The notes under the pieces were generated by a model. It was not told where the DNA came from and searched no databases. It worked only from the letters and a program-made list of their open reading frames with translations. Below are positions 1 to 6,756 of a stretch of DNA of 14,742 bases, in pieces (position 1 is the first letter of the stretch; each line of letters begins with the position of its first letter). Source of the stretch: Rhodospirillaceae bacterium (GTDB lineage Bacteria; Pseudomonadota; Alphaproteobacteria; Dongiales; Dongiaceae); the NCBI GenBank assembly GCA_016794075.1, contig JAEUKU010000288.1, positions 1 through 14,742 of the forward strand, written 5' to 3'. Made by a program: the position numbers and the translations under genes.

Positions 1-673
1 AGCGCGTCAGCTCGACGGCATAGGTGAACGGGTTGAACGCGCAGATGTCGCGCAGGATCGGGCTTGCCTCCTCCACCTTCCACAGCGGATAGAGCGCCGA
101 GGAGGTGAAGAACATCGGGAAGATGATGAAGTTCATCACGCCGGCGAAATTCTCCAGCTGGCGGATCATCGAGGACAGCAGCAGCCCCAGGCCGCCCAGC
201 ATCAACCCCGACAGCAGCAGCGTCGGCAGCGCCCAGAGGTAGCCGAGCGGCGGCAGCGCGATGCCATAGGCGAGCGCGATCAGCAGGAACACGTAGACCT
301 GGGCGAGCGACAGCAGCGTGCCCGAGACCAGCTTGGAGAGCAGCAGGAACCAGCGCGGCGCCGGGCTGGTCAGCAGGACCCGCATGCTGCCGACCTCGCG
401 GTCATAGACCATGGAGAGCGAGCTCTGCATGCCGTTGAACAGCTGGATCATCGCCACCAGTCCGGGAATGACGTATTCGTCGTAGAGGATGTAGGTCTCG
501 TAGGGCGGCACGATCGAGACGCCGAGCACCGAGCGGAAGCCGGCGGCGAAGACGAACAGCCAGATCAGCGGCCGCACCAAAGCGGCGACGAAGCGGCTGC
601 GCTGCTGCACGAAGCGCAGGATCTCGCGCCAGGCGATGCCGAGGAAGCAGCGGATGAGGCCGGCGCCGTTCAT
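1..673 (-). CDS. lutF: ABC-2 type permease of the PQQ/lanthanide-associated ABC system (partial, 3' end outside window)
   Basis: This is an inner-membrane permease, read by translating the reverse strand from the ATG at 673. It is open to the window edge, so about 224 residues are visible and the C-terminus is missing. It starts with a short amphipathic stretch followed by a hydrophobic segment near residues 29-46. Several more hydrophobic segments follow, and a late LENFAGVMNF...SALYPL region is typical of ABC-2 permeases. The start ATG overlaps the ATPase stop as ATGA (670-673), so the two are translationally coupled. In the family it matches the PedC/LutF permease found beside PQQ-dependent alcohol dehydrogenases. 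The symbol is by homology and context only. The substrate is not readable from sequence, and ABC-2 permeases are more often exporters than importers. Family typical length is about 260 residues, so little is lost. Confidence 0.85.
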   Translation of the reverse strand, partial: MNGAGLIRCFLGIAWREILRFVQQRSRFVAALVRPLIWLFVFAAGFRSVLGVSIVPPYETYILYDEYVIPGLVAMIQLFNGMQSSLSMVYDREVGSMRVLLTSPAPRWFLLLSKLVSGTLLSLAQVYVFLLIALAYGIALPPLGYLWALPTLLLSGLMLGGLGLLLSSMIRQLENFAGVMNFIIFPMFFTSSALYPLWKVEEASPILRDICAFNPFTYAVELTR

Positions 674-1455
674 GCCGCCGCCTCCGTGATGCGGCGGAAG
701 GCGTCGTTCAGGCCGTCCGCGCCCAGCGCCGCCACGATGTCCCGCGCCCGCCCCTGCCGCAGGACGCGGCCGCGATGCAAGACGACGACGAGGTCCTCCG
801 CCTCCACTTCGTCGATCAGGTGGGTCGCCCACAGCACGGCGACGCCGCGCTCACGCACCAGGCCGCGGATGTCGGCGAGGATGTCGGCGCGGCTGCGCAG
901 GTCGAGACCGACCGTGGCCTCGTCGCAGAGCAGCAGGCGCGGGTCGTGCAGCAGCGCGCGCGCGATCTCGATGCGGCGCGATTCGCCGCCGGACAGGGTG
1001 CGGATCTTGCGGTCGGCATCCTTGGTGAGACCCATGCGCCCGAGTTCCGCGGCGATCCGGTCGCGTGCGCGGCGCGGCGAGAGCCCATGCAGCGCTGCGT
1101 GATAGGCGAGATTCTGCCGTGCCGTCAGGTCGGGATCGATGGCGCGCTGCTGGAACACCACGCCCATCTGCGACAGGGCGGCGGAACTCTCCTTGCGCAC
1201 GTCGTGCCCGAACACGCGGATCTCGCCCTGCTGCGCGGTGTAGAGCCGGGTGACCAGCGACAGCAGCGTTGTCTTGCCCGCGCCGTTCGGCCCCAGCAGG
1301 GTGACCAGCCGACCGGCCGGCACGACAAATTCGACCTGATCGAGGATGACGCGCCCACCAATGCGATGCGTCAGGCCACTGACCGCGAGGGCGTCGGGGC
1401 CCTCACCGCTGCCTGCCTGCAGCGCATCGGTGCCGCGTGGGGCGAGATCGGCCAT
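670..1455 (-). CDS. lutE: ABC transporter ATP-binding protein, PQQ-dehydrogenase/lanthanide-associated
   Basis: This is the cytoplasmic ATPase partner of the adjoining ABC-2 permease, 261 residues. Visible motifs are Walker A GPNGAGKT at 55-62, the Q-loop near Q102, signature LSGGE at 154-158, Walker B LLLCDE at 174-179 and the H-loop His at 212. Walker B is followed by Ala (DEAT) where most ABC proteins have Pro (DEPT). The frame stays open upstream to 1641, but the ATG at 1455 is chosen because it lies 1 bp after the stop of the beta-propeller gene (TGACATG) and the upstream part reads as propeller antiframe. No good Shine-Dalgarno is visible, which fits translational coupling. The first 22 or so residues form a nonconserved-looking leader before the ABC domain. 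Family placement is the PQQ-associated ABC ATPase group (PedA/LutE-like); the symbol rests on homology and operon context. Confidence 0.88.
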   Translation of the reverse strand: MADLAPRGTDALQAGSGEGPDALAVSGLTHRIGGRVILDQVEFVVPAGRLVTLLGPNGAGKTTLLSLVTRLYTAQQGEIRVFGHDVRKESSAALSQMGVVFQQRAIDPDLTARQNLAYHAALHGLSPRRARDRIAAELGRMGLTKDADRKIRTLSGGESRRIEIARALLHDPRLLLCDEATVGLDLRSRADILADIRGLVRERGVAVLWATHLIDEVEAEDLVVVLHRGRVLRQGRARDIVAALGADGLNDAFRRITEAAA

Positions 1456-1456
1456 G

Positions 1457-2431
1457 TCAGCGGATCGCGACGCCCCAGGGCAGTTCGCCGACCGGAATGG
1501 AGCGAAGAACTTTCCTGTTTTCGACATCGATGACCGACACATCGTTGGATTCGCCGTTGGTGGAAACCAGAAGCCCGGCGTCGGGCGTGAAGGCCAGTTG
1601 CCAGACCCGTTGACCCACCAGGAGATAATCCTGCACCTCACGGCTCGCCACGTCGACCACCGCGACGCGGTTGGCGGGCCCGAGCGCGACGAAGGCGGTT
1701 TTGCCGTCGGGGGTGATCTTGACCCCCACCGGCTGGATCGTGTCGGCCCGCACGCCCTGGATGGCGAACTCGACCTTCTCCATGATCTTGCGGGTCGCGA
1801 CGTCGATCACGCTGACCGTGCCGCCGATCTCGGCGGAGACCCAGAGCTCCTTTCCGTCCGGCGTGAACTCGGCATAGCGCGGCCGGGAATCGACCAGGAC
1901 GTTGTCGGTGATCTCGAGCGTCGACGTGTCGACGAAGTGCGCCATGTTCGTGGTTTCGGACGTGTTGATCATGATCTTGTCGTCCGGACTGATCGCCATG
2001 CCCTCCGGCTCGACGCCGACCGGGATTTCGGCGCTTATGACGCCCTGCGCCAGATCGAGGACCGTCACGAAGTTGTTGTCTTCGTTCGCGATGTAGAGCC
2101 TGGTTCCGTCCTGCGACAAGACGAAGAGCTCCGGGTCGGGGCCGCTCGGCAGCACTTGCACGACTTTCAGCGTCTCTAGGTCCAGCACCTCGATATGATC
2201 GGCGTCGCTGGTGCAGATATAAAGCAGCTTGCCGTCCTTGCTGAGCGTGATGCCGCGCGGCCGCTCGCCGACCGGGACTGTTGCGACCGTCTCCATCTTC
2301 TCGAGGTCGACCACGGAAATGGTGTTGCCTTTTTCATTGGAGACGTACGCGGTGTTGGCCCCGGCGGTGCTCGCGCCGATGGCGCAAGCAAGGGCGGAGA
2401 TAAATCCCAAGGCCATCACCTCTTTCATCAT
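1457..2431 (-). CDS. Secreted YVTN-type beta-propeller, PQQ-dependent catabolism-associated
   Basis: This is a periplasmic beta-propeller of 324 residues. A signal peptide covers about residues 1-25 (hydrophobic core then ASTAGA, with mature start near NTAYVSNEKG). About seven repeats of the YVTN/NHL type follow, recognisable by recurring IxVVDLxxxxVxxxxPVGxxPxGIxxSPDGK units. The start at 2431 is preceded by GGGAGG with 5-nt spacing on the minus strand. The gene lies 18 bp after the binding-protein gene and 1 bp before the ATPase, so it is inside one operon. This family is known as the propeller regularly found with PQQ-dependent alcohol dehydrogenase ABC systems, and I believe it corresponds to one of the lut genes (possibly lutD), though I am not sure of the letter. 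Its role is unknown; docking or ligand presentation in the periplasm is inference. No catalytic residues are evident. Confidence 0.88.
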   Translation of the reverse strand: MMKEVMALGFISALACAIGASTAGANTAYVSNEKGNTISVVDLEKMETVATVPVGERPRGITLSKDGKLLYICTSDADHIEVLDLETLKVVQVLPSGPDPELFVLSQDGTRLYIANEDNNFVTVLDLAQGVISAEIPVGVEPEGMAISPDDKIMINTSETTNMAHFVDTSTLEITDNVLVDSRPRYAEFTPDGKELWVSAEIGGTVSVIDVATRKIMEKVEFAIQGVRADTIQPVGVKITPDGKTAFVALGPANRVAVVDVASREVQDYLLVGQRVWQLAFTPDAGLLVSTNGESNDVSVIDVENRKVLRSIPVGELPWGVAIR

Positions 2432-2449
2432 ACGCCTCCCGATCCGTGA

Positions 2450-3670
2450 CTATGGGTTCAAGCGACAGGTGGAATCCGGTTCGTCATAGCCGAGCGAATC
2501 GAGCGGCGTGCGCTGGTGCAGGAAGCCCTCCTGCGGCGAGACCGAAACCAGCATCAGCGGCGAGGCGAGCAGGATCGGCTGGCGCAGCTGCTGGTCCCAT
2601 TTCCGGAAGCTCAATGGCTTGCCCTTGAAGGCGGCCAGCTCGAACGCGTCGGAGACGATGTAGTTGCGCAAGGTCACGCTGTCGGCGCTGTTGGTGCGGG
2701 TGACCGCCTCGCCGATGCTGCGCACAGCCTCCCAGGCGGCATAGTCGCGTTCCAGCATCCACCGGTTGAAGGCGCGGGTGAACCGGCGCTGCAGCTGGGT
2801 GCCGCCCCATTGTTCCTGGCTGCGATGCCAGGAGGTCGGGACCAGCCCCTGGGTGCCGACGACCGGCCGCGGGTCCCAGGTGCGGTAGGGCAGGTATTCG
2901 CCGAAGACCTCGCTTTCATCCGCCGCCACCAGCACGTCATAGTCGGGCAGGCGCTGCGTCAGCTTGATCATCTGCTCGCGCACCTGCTGCTCGCCGGTAT
3001 CCGATCGGCGCGATCCTGCCTGGAACCCGTAGGCGCGCTCCTCGACGATCTCGGCGCGATATCTCTTGGCCGTGCGCCGGATCGCCTCGGCGAAGGCCTG
3101 ATCGGGCGGGTTGATCCCGTGGATCAGGACCCAGCGCATCCATTGCCGGCTGACCAGGAACTGGCCGAGCGCGTCCGCCTTCATCGCCCGGCTGGGGATG
3201 ACGTGGAACACGTTGGCTCGGCAATCCGAAGCGCGCAGGGCGTCATCCTGGGCGCGGATGTTGAGGATGACGGCGTTCGCCATGTCCGGCAGGTCGGCCA
3301 AGGCGAGGAGGCGGTCGGCCGCCAGATCGGCGACGATCAGCGTTTGCCCGGCGGTGGATAGTTCGGCCGCGACGGCCGTCAGGTCCGCGCCCCCCGGCAG
3401 GATTCGTTCGACCAGGGTGTAGTCGTGCTTCAGGAACTTGCCGGTAGTGGCGTTGTCCTCGATCCCCAGCCTGGCGCCGGCCAGGCCCTTGTCGGTGGGA
3501 ACCGGCTCGACCAGGGACAACGGCAGCGGCTCCGCAACCTGTTCGCCCAGATAGACGATCGGAACCTGCAGTGTGTCCGCTGTGTCATCCTGGGCGCTGG
3601 CTGGTCCGGCGTCGGCCGCGAGGCCGAACGCCAGGATCAGTGCGCCAAGCATGACGGTGGAGGCTCGCAT
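2450..3670 (-). CDS. lutA: Periplasmic substrate-binding protein of the PQQ-dehydrogenase-associated ABC system
   Basis: This is a 406-residue secreted binding protein. The signal peptide spans roughly residues 1-26 (MRASTVMLGALILAFGLAAD... ending ASA-QDD). The body reads as a two-lobe branched-chain-amino-acid-type binding fold, and it matches what I know of the family named for PQQ-dependent alcohol dehydrogenase systems. Landmarks include YLGEQVAEPLPLS near the mature N-terminus, a GxQxGSRRSDTGEQQVREQ stretch in the middle and RTWDPRPVVGTQGL later. A Cys in the middle (ASDCRAN) and one close to the C-terminus (DSTCRLNP) could pair. It is the first gene of the operon that continues with the propeller, ATPase and permease. 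In methylotrophs the equivalent gene belongs to the lanthanide uptake cluster, but the bound ligand cannot be read here. The Shine-Dalgarno is weak, so a slightly different start is possible. Confidence 0.85.
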   Translation of the reverse strand: MRASTVMLGALILAFGLAADAGPASAQDDTADTLQVPIVYLGEQVAEPLPLSLVEPVPTDKGLAGARLGIEDNATTGKFLKHDYTLVERILPGGADLTAVAAELSTAGQTLIVADLAADRLLALADLPDMANAVILNIRAQDDALRASDCRANVFHVIPSRAMKADALGQFLVSRQWMRWVLIHGINPPDQAFAEAIRRTAKRYRAEIVEERAYGFQAGSRRSDTGEQQVREQMIKLTQRLPDYDVLVAADESEVFGEYLPYRTWDPRPVVGTQGLVPTSWHRSQEQWGGTQLQRRFTRAFNRWMLERDYAAWEAVRSIGEAVTRTNSADSVTLRNYIVSDAFELAAFKGKPLSFRKWDQQLRQPILLASPLMLVSVSPQEGFLHQRTPLDSLGYDEPDSTCRLNP

Positions 3671-3882
3671 GCAAATGCCATCCGCTCCTTGACCCCAATC
3701 ATGTCGGGGGAGTGGGTTGGCCCGTCGACCGTGGCGTCAAGAAGGCTCGTCAGCGTGCAACCCGTGTCCAGCCACTAACTCTAGGAATCACCGCATAGGC
3801 CGGCAAGCGGACTCGGCCACTCTCCGTCCAAAGTACAATAAGTGCACCGCAGTGAGCGTTGCCCGCGTCGAGCCTTGGAGGG
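3671..3882. other. Intergenic region upstream of the lut-like operon
   Basis: These 212 bases hold no credible gene. The stretch must contain the promoter for the minus-strand lut-like operon unless it is read from the upstream small gene. I found no convincing -35/-10 pair. It contains one copy of the CCAAAG-ACAAT motif described separately (3828-3839). Confidence 0.5.
3828..3839 (+). promoter_or_regulatory. Copy 1 of a shared CCAAAG-type motif (CCAAAGTACAAT)
   Basis: This 12-mer differs at one base from the copy upstream of xoxF (CCAAAGGACAAT). It lies 158 bp upstream of the binding-protein start at 3670, but in reverse orientation relative to that gene. It also lies just past the end of the small four-cysteine gene. 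It may be a binding site for a regulator shared with pqqA and xoxF; that is inference. The TACAAT part also resembles a -10 box on the plus strand, so it could instead be a promoter element. Confidence 0.4.
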
Positions 3883-4236
3883 TCAGAAGCAGCGGAAATC
3901 GGCCTCGATCTGGGCCAGATGCAGCTGATCGACGATACCCTTCAGAAAAGCCATCTCGCGGAACATCGCCGTATTGTCGCCGGATACGGCGGCCATGCGA
4001 ATGATGGTGTCGGCGCGCTCATAGGTGTCGTAGGGCAGGATCGAGGCGACGGCGTCGATGCTGCACGCGCAACGGCGCAGCATCTCCTGGGTTTCTCCAT
4101 TGGCCGCCATGCAGCCGATGACGTAGTCGGTGACGACCTCGGTCGGATAGGGGTTGGCCTGCGCTTGCTGCACCGCGGCAGCCGCGGCGAGGGCGGCGGC
4201 GAAAACGGCAGATGCCACTACGTATCGTATGGTCAT
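3883..4236 (-). CDS. Small secreted four-cysteine protein of unknown function
   Basis: This 117-residue protein has a clear signal peptide (MTIRYVVASAVFAAALAAAAAVQQAQA, cleavage near 27/28) and a short mature domain of about 90 residues. The mature part has four cysteines, at positions 42 (IGCMAANG), 55 and 57 (RRCACS) and 115 (next to last two residues, FRCF), which suggests one or two disulfides in the periplasm. The start is supported by GGAGG four to five bases before the ATG. I do not recognise a named domain. The closing run of mostly helical, charged sequence (YERADTIIRMAAVSGDN, then MFREMAFLKG) looks well formed and the gene is probably real. It lies upstream of and in the same direction as the lut-like operon (212 bp gap) and diverges from the metalloprotein gene. 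A periplasmic accessory role in methanol oxidation is a guess from location. Confidence 0.72.
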   Translation of the reverse strand: MTIRYVVASAVFAAALAAAAAVQQAQANPYPTEVVTDYVIGCMAANGETQEMLRRCACSIDAVASILPYDTYERADTIIRMAAVSGDNTAMFREMAFLKGIVDQLHLAQIEADFRCF

Positions 4237-4336
4237 GGAGCCTCCGCAACGGGCGCCGCAAGAACAGCGGTGACGAAATCACAAGGAAAGCGCAGGATCA
4301 ACTGGCCTTGCGGCCAATGAATGCAAGGAATGGCGG

Positions 4337-4804
4337 ATGATGATCTCGAACGCCCTCATCGCGACACTGCTTGCGGCGATCTCCGGCTACACCGGTTACG
4401 CGATCCCCGGAGACCCGCCGCGCATTGCCGCGTTGCCGCATGCGGCGCTGGCGGAGCGCGTCTGCGGCCGGCCCTGCGGCGTGCTGGGCTTCACGCTGCC
4501 CGATGGCGAGATCCTGATCGACGAAGCGTTGGCCGTGGGGGCGAACCCGGCGGCAACCAGCATTCTGGTGCACGAGCTGACGCACTTCCTGCAGCAGAAC
4601 AGCGTCGCACATCCTGCGCCGCTGGATTGCGACCAGTGGAACGCGCGTGAGCGGGAGGCTTTCGACGTGCAGGTGCGCTGGCTGCGCGACAATGCGGGCT
4701 CCATCCGGGCGTTTTCCGTGCAATTGGCGCAGCTGAATTGGGGGGCGATGCGGGCATCGTGCCCGAACGGGCGCCCGCTGGCCGGGCAAGCCGTGGGCGG
4801 GTGA
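4337..4804 (+). CDS. Small HExxH metalloprotein (DUF6647-like putative zinc peptidase)
   Basis: This 155-residue protein has an N-terminal hydrophobic segment (residues 3-22) that may be a signal peptide or anchor. A zincin motif HELTH lies at residues 79-83 within ILVHELTHFLQ. Glu105 or Glu107 in the downstream NAREREAFDVQ helix is the likely third metal ligand. Cysteines at 43, 47, 98 and 142 could form two disulfides, which favours export. This layout matches small DUF6647-type proteins as I remember them; no function is established to my knowledge. The start is placed at 4337 with AAGGA about 8 bases upstream; Met2 at 4340 is an alternative. It lies in the same direction as pqqA with a 162-bp gap. 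A role in processing PqqA is conceivable only if it is cytoplasmic, which the N-terminus argues against. Confidence 0.75.
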   Translation: MMISNALIATLLAAISGYTGYAIPGDPPRIAALPHAALAERVCGRPCGVLGFTLPDGEILIDEALAVGANPAATSILVHELTHFLQQNSVAHPAPLDCDQWNAREREAFDVQVRWLRDNAGSIRAFSVQLAQLNWGAMRASCPNGRPLAGQAVGG

Positions 4805-4837
4805 CGCGCCATCTTGCTGCGGCGCCAAAAACTTGGC

Positions 4838-4849
4838 CCAAAGGATGAA
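4838..4849 (+). promoter_or_regulatory. Copy 2 of the shared motif (CCAAAGGATGAA), upstream of pqqA
   Basis: It sits 118-129 bp before the pqqA start and reads CCAAAGGATGAA within GGCCCAAAGGATGAACGG. It shares CCAAAGGA with the xoxF copy and AGGATGAA with the next copy 52 bp downstream (start to start). The roughly five-helical-turn spacing of the two pqqA copies would put bound proteins on the same DNA face. A regulator binding site is inferred, not shown. Confidence 0.42.
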
Positions 4850-4889
4850 CGGCGCGGACGCAAATGGGCTGGCAAGCCGAAATCGCTGC

Positions 4890-4901
4890 CCTTAGGATGA
4901 A
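4890..4901 (+). promoter_or_regulatory. Copy 3 of the shared motif (CCTTAGGATGAA), upstream of pqqA
   Basis: It matches copy 2 at 10 of 12 positions, with TT replacing AA; the preceding base also matches (CCC). It lies 66-77 bp before the pqqA ATG, a plausible activator position. It is followed by a small inverted repeat (CGGC ATT GCCG, 4906-4916). Confidence 0.38.
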
Positions 4902-4928
4902 TTGTCGGCATTGCCGGCACAACACGCG

Positions 4929-4952
4929 AACGCATTCGACAACGCATTGGAC
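4929..4952 (+). repeat. Tandem 12-bp direct repeat before pqqA
   Basis: Two adjacent 12-mers, AACGCATTCGAC and AACGCATTGGAC, differ at one position and abut exactly. They end one base before the pqqA Shine-Dalgarno (GGGAGAG, 4954-4960). They lie in the probable leader or core promoter. They may be a regulator half-site pair or a chance duplication. Confidence 0.6.
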
Positions 4953-4966
4953 TGGGAGAGTTGACC

Positions 4967-5047
4967 ATGAAGGCTTGGAAGACTCCGCGGTTGCGCGAAA
5001 TCTGCGTCGGCATGGAAATCAATAGCTACGCCTGCGCGCGCCTCTGA
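4967..5047 (+). CDS. pqqA: PqqA, ribosomal precursor peptide of PQQ
   Basis: This 26-residue peptide is the substrate from which PQQ is made. It carries the family signature EICVGMEINSY at 11-21. The crosslinked pair is Glu17 and Tyr21 in the ExxxY spacing. PqqE joins these two side chains after PqqD presents the peptide. The sequence begins MKAWKTPRLRE and ends after Tyr21 with only ACARL. It has two cysteines, Cys13 and Cys23; the first sits inside the usual signature. A good Shine-Dalgarno (GGGAGAG) precedes the ATG by six bases. It is the first gene of the pqqABCDE set, 60 bp ahead of pqqB. It is expected to be transcribed far above the other pqq genes because it is consumed as substrate; the longer gap to pqqB would allow this, but I see no clear terminator there. 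Confidence 0.95.
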   Translation: MKAWKTPRLREICVGMEINSYACARL

Positions 5048-5107
5048 CCTGACTTCCTCCGCCCACGCGGCAAGACGGGTCGACCTCTAAGCCAGGGTGT
5101 GACAGCC

Positions 5108-6028
5108 ATGGAAGTGGTGGTGCTCGGCTCCGCGGCCGGCGGAGGCTTTCCTCAATGGAACTGCAATGCGCCGACCAGCCGGCGGGCGCGCGATGGAACG
5201 GCGCGCGCCAAATGGCGTACGCAGGCCTCCGTCGCCGTGAGCGCCGATGGCAGGAATTGGGCGATGCTGAACGCCTCGCCCGATGCGCGGCAGCAATTGC
5301 TGCAGACGCGCTGCCTGTGGCCGCAGGAGGCGCCCAGGCACTCGCCGGTCCAGGCGGTCGTGCTCACCAGCGCCGAAGTCGATCACGTTGCCGGGCTGCT
5401 CTCGATGCGTGAGAGCCAGCCCTTTGTGCTGTGGGGCACCCAGCGAGTCCTCGGCCTGCTGCAGGAGAATCCGATCTTCAACGCCCTCAATCCGGCCTTC
5501 GTCGAACGGCGCGCGTTCGACCTCGACCGGCGGACCGAGATCGTCGGGCGGGACGGGCCGCTCGGTCTCGCCATCACCGCCTTCGCCGTGCCGGGCAAGG
5601 TGCCGCTGTTCCTGGAATCGCGCGACCCGGCGAATCTCGGCGGCGTCGCCGAAGATACGATCGGCCTCGAGGTGGCGGCGGGTGGGAAGTGCTTCCACTA
5701 CGTGCCCGGATGCGCGCGCATGACCCCGGAGCTGGCGGCGCGGCTGCGCGGCTCGGACCTGGTGTTCTTCGACGGCACATTGTGGACCGACGACGAACTG
5801 GTCCGCCTCGGCATCAGCGAGAAGACCGGCCATCGCATGGGGCATATGAGCATCAACGGTGGTGACGCCGGCACGCTGGCGGTCTTCGATGCGCTCGACG
5901 TGCGGCGCAAGGTGTTCATCCACGTCAACACCACCAACCCGGTGCTGGACGAGGATTCGCCCGAGCATGCCGAGGCGCGCGCTCATGGCTGGGAAGTCGC
6001 CGAGGACGGAATGAGGATCTCGCTATGA
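5108..6028 (+). CDS. pqqB: PqqB, metallo-beta-lactamase-fold PQQ biosynthesis protein
   Basis: This cytoplasmic metallo-hydrolase-fold protein of 306 residues starts MEVVVLGSAAGGGFPQWNC, the family N-terminus. PqqB is reported to act as an iron-dependent hydroxylase on the tyrosine part of the Glu-Tyr intermediate. Family landmarks are the LTSAEVDHVAGLL segment, the VPGKVPL segment, FDGTLWTDDE and a C-terminal HVNTTNPVLDEDSPE. The CxCxxC zinc motif common after FPQWN is reduced to C19-N-A-P-T-S24, so only its first cysteine remains. The frame also has a GTG at 5099, three codons upstream; ATG 5108 is preferred because the family starts there and AGGG lies about 10 bases before it. The stop overlaps the pqqC start as ATGA. 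Confidence 0.95.
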   Translation: MEVVVLGSAAGGGFPQWNCNAPTSRRARDGTARAKWRTQASVAVSADGRNWAMLNASPDARQQLLQTRCLWPQEAPRHSPVQAVVLTSAEVDHVAGLLSMRESQPFVLWGTQRVLGLLQENPIFNALNPAFVERRAFDLDRRTEIVGRDGPLGLAITAFAVPGKVPLFLESRDPANLGGVAEDTIGLEVAAGGKCFHYVPGCARMTPELAARLRGSDLVFFDGTLWTDDELVRLGISEKTGHRMGHMSINGGDAGTLAVFDALDVRRKVFIHVNTTNPVLDEDSPEHAEARAHGWEVAEDGMRISL

Positions 6029-6756
6029 CCGAATTGCTTGGCCCCGAGGAACTGGAAGCCGCCCTGCGCGCCATCGGCGCGGAACGCTATCACAACCGGC
6101 ATCCCTTCCATGCCCTTCTGCACGGCGGCAAGCTGAACCGCGGCCAGGTCCAGGCCTGGGCGCTCAACCGCTATTTCTACCAGTCGATCATCCCGATGAA
6201 GGACGCGGCGATCCTGTCGCGCGCGACGGATCGCGACTTTCGCCGCGCCTGGCGGCAGCGCATCGTCGACCACGACGGCGACGAAGCGGGCGAGGGCGGC
6301 ATCGAACGCTGGCTGGGACTGACGGATGCACTGGGCCTGCCGCGGGACTACGTGGTCTCCGGGGCGGGCCTGCTGCCGGGCACTCGGTTCGCGGTGGAGG
6401 CCTATCTGCATTTCGTGTGCGAGCGCAGCCTGTTGGAGGCGGTGGCCTCGTCGCTCACCGAGATGTTCGCCCCCACCATCATCACCGAGCGGGTCGCCGG
6501 CATGCTGGCGAACTACGACTTCGTCGATAAGAAGGCACTGGGCTATTTCGACAAGCGCCTGTTCCAGGCGCCGCGCGACGCCAACTTCGCCATCGAATAC
6601 GTCAAGCGCGAGGCGCGCCTGCCGCACCAGCAGCAGGCGGTGTTGCGCGCCCTCGAATTCAAATGCGACGTGCTGTGGGCGCAGCTCGACGCGCTGCATC
6701 ATGCCTATGTCGATCCCGGCCATGTGCCGCCGGGTGCCTTCCGGCCTGCAGCATGA
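6025..6756 (+). CDS. pqqC: PqqC, PQQ synthase (final ring-closing oxidase)
   Basis: This 243-residue cofactorless oxidase of the TenA/haem-oxygenase-like helical fold catalyses the last step, an eight-electron oxidation and ring closure to PQQ with O2. Family motifs are visible in order: YHNRHPFH at 22-29, LNRYFYQSIIPMKDAA, RIVDHDGDEAGEGGIERWL, the AYLHFVCERSLLEAVASS helix, and FAPTIITERV followed by a YDFVD segment. Length is usual for the family (about 240-255). It overlaps pqqB and pqqD by 4 bp each (ATGA), so translation is probably coupled. No odd residues were seen in the active-site stretches. Confidence 0.97.
   Translation: MTELLGPEELEAALRAIGAERYHNRHPFHALLHGGKLNRGQVQAWALNRYFYQSIIPMKDAAILSRATDRDFRRAWRQRIVDHDGDEAGEGGIERWLGLTDALGLPRDYVVSGAGLLPGTRFAVEAYLHFVCERSLLEAVASSLTEMFAPTIITERVAGMLANYDFVDKKALGYFDKRLFQAPRDANFAIEYVKREARLPHQQQAVLRALEFKCDVLWAQLDALHHAYVDPGHVPPGAFRPAA

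Noticed and set aside
1346..2179. Plus-strand open frame antisense to the propeller
   Set aside because: The minus-strand propeller has clear repeats and a signal peptide; the plus-strand reading has no domain features.
3671..3780. Possible sigma-70 promoter with TTGACG on the minus strand before the lut-like operon
   Set aside because: No acceptable -10 box lies at 16-18 bp spacing, so I did not call a promoter.
4303..4316. Short inverted repeat TGGCC-TTGC-GGCCA in the divergent intergenic space
   Set aside because: Five-base arms without a T-run or further support are common by chance in GC-rich DNA.
4298..4828. Minus-strand frame over the HExxH protein
   Set aside because: The plus-strand frame has a good zincin motif, a Shine-Dalgarno and paired cysteines; the minus-strand frame is an Arg/Pro/Gln-rich shadow.
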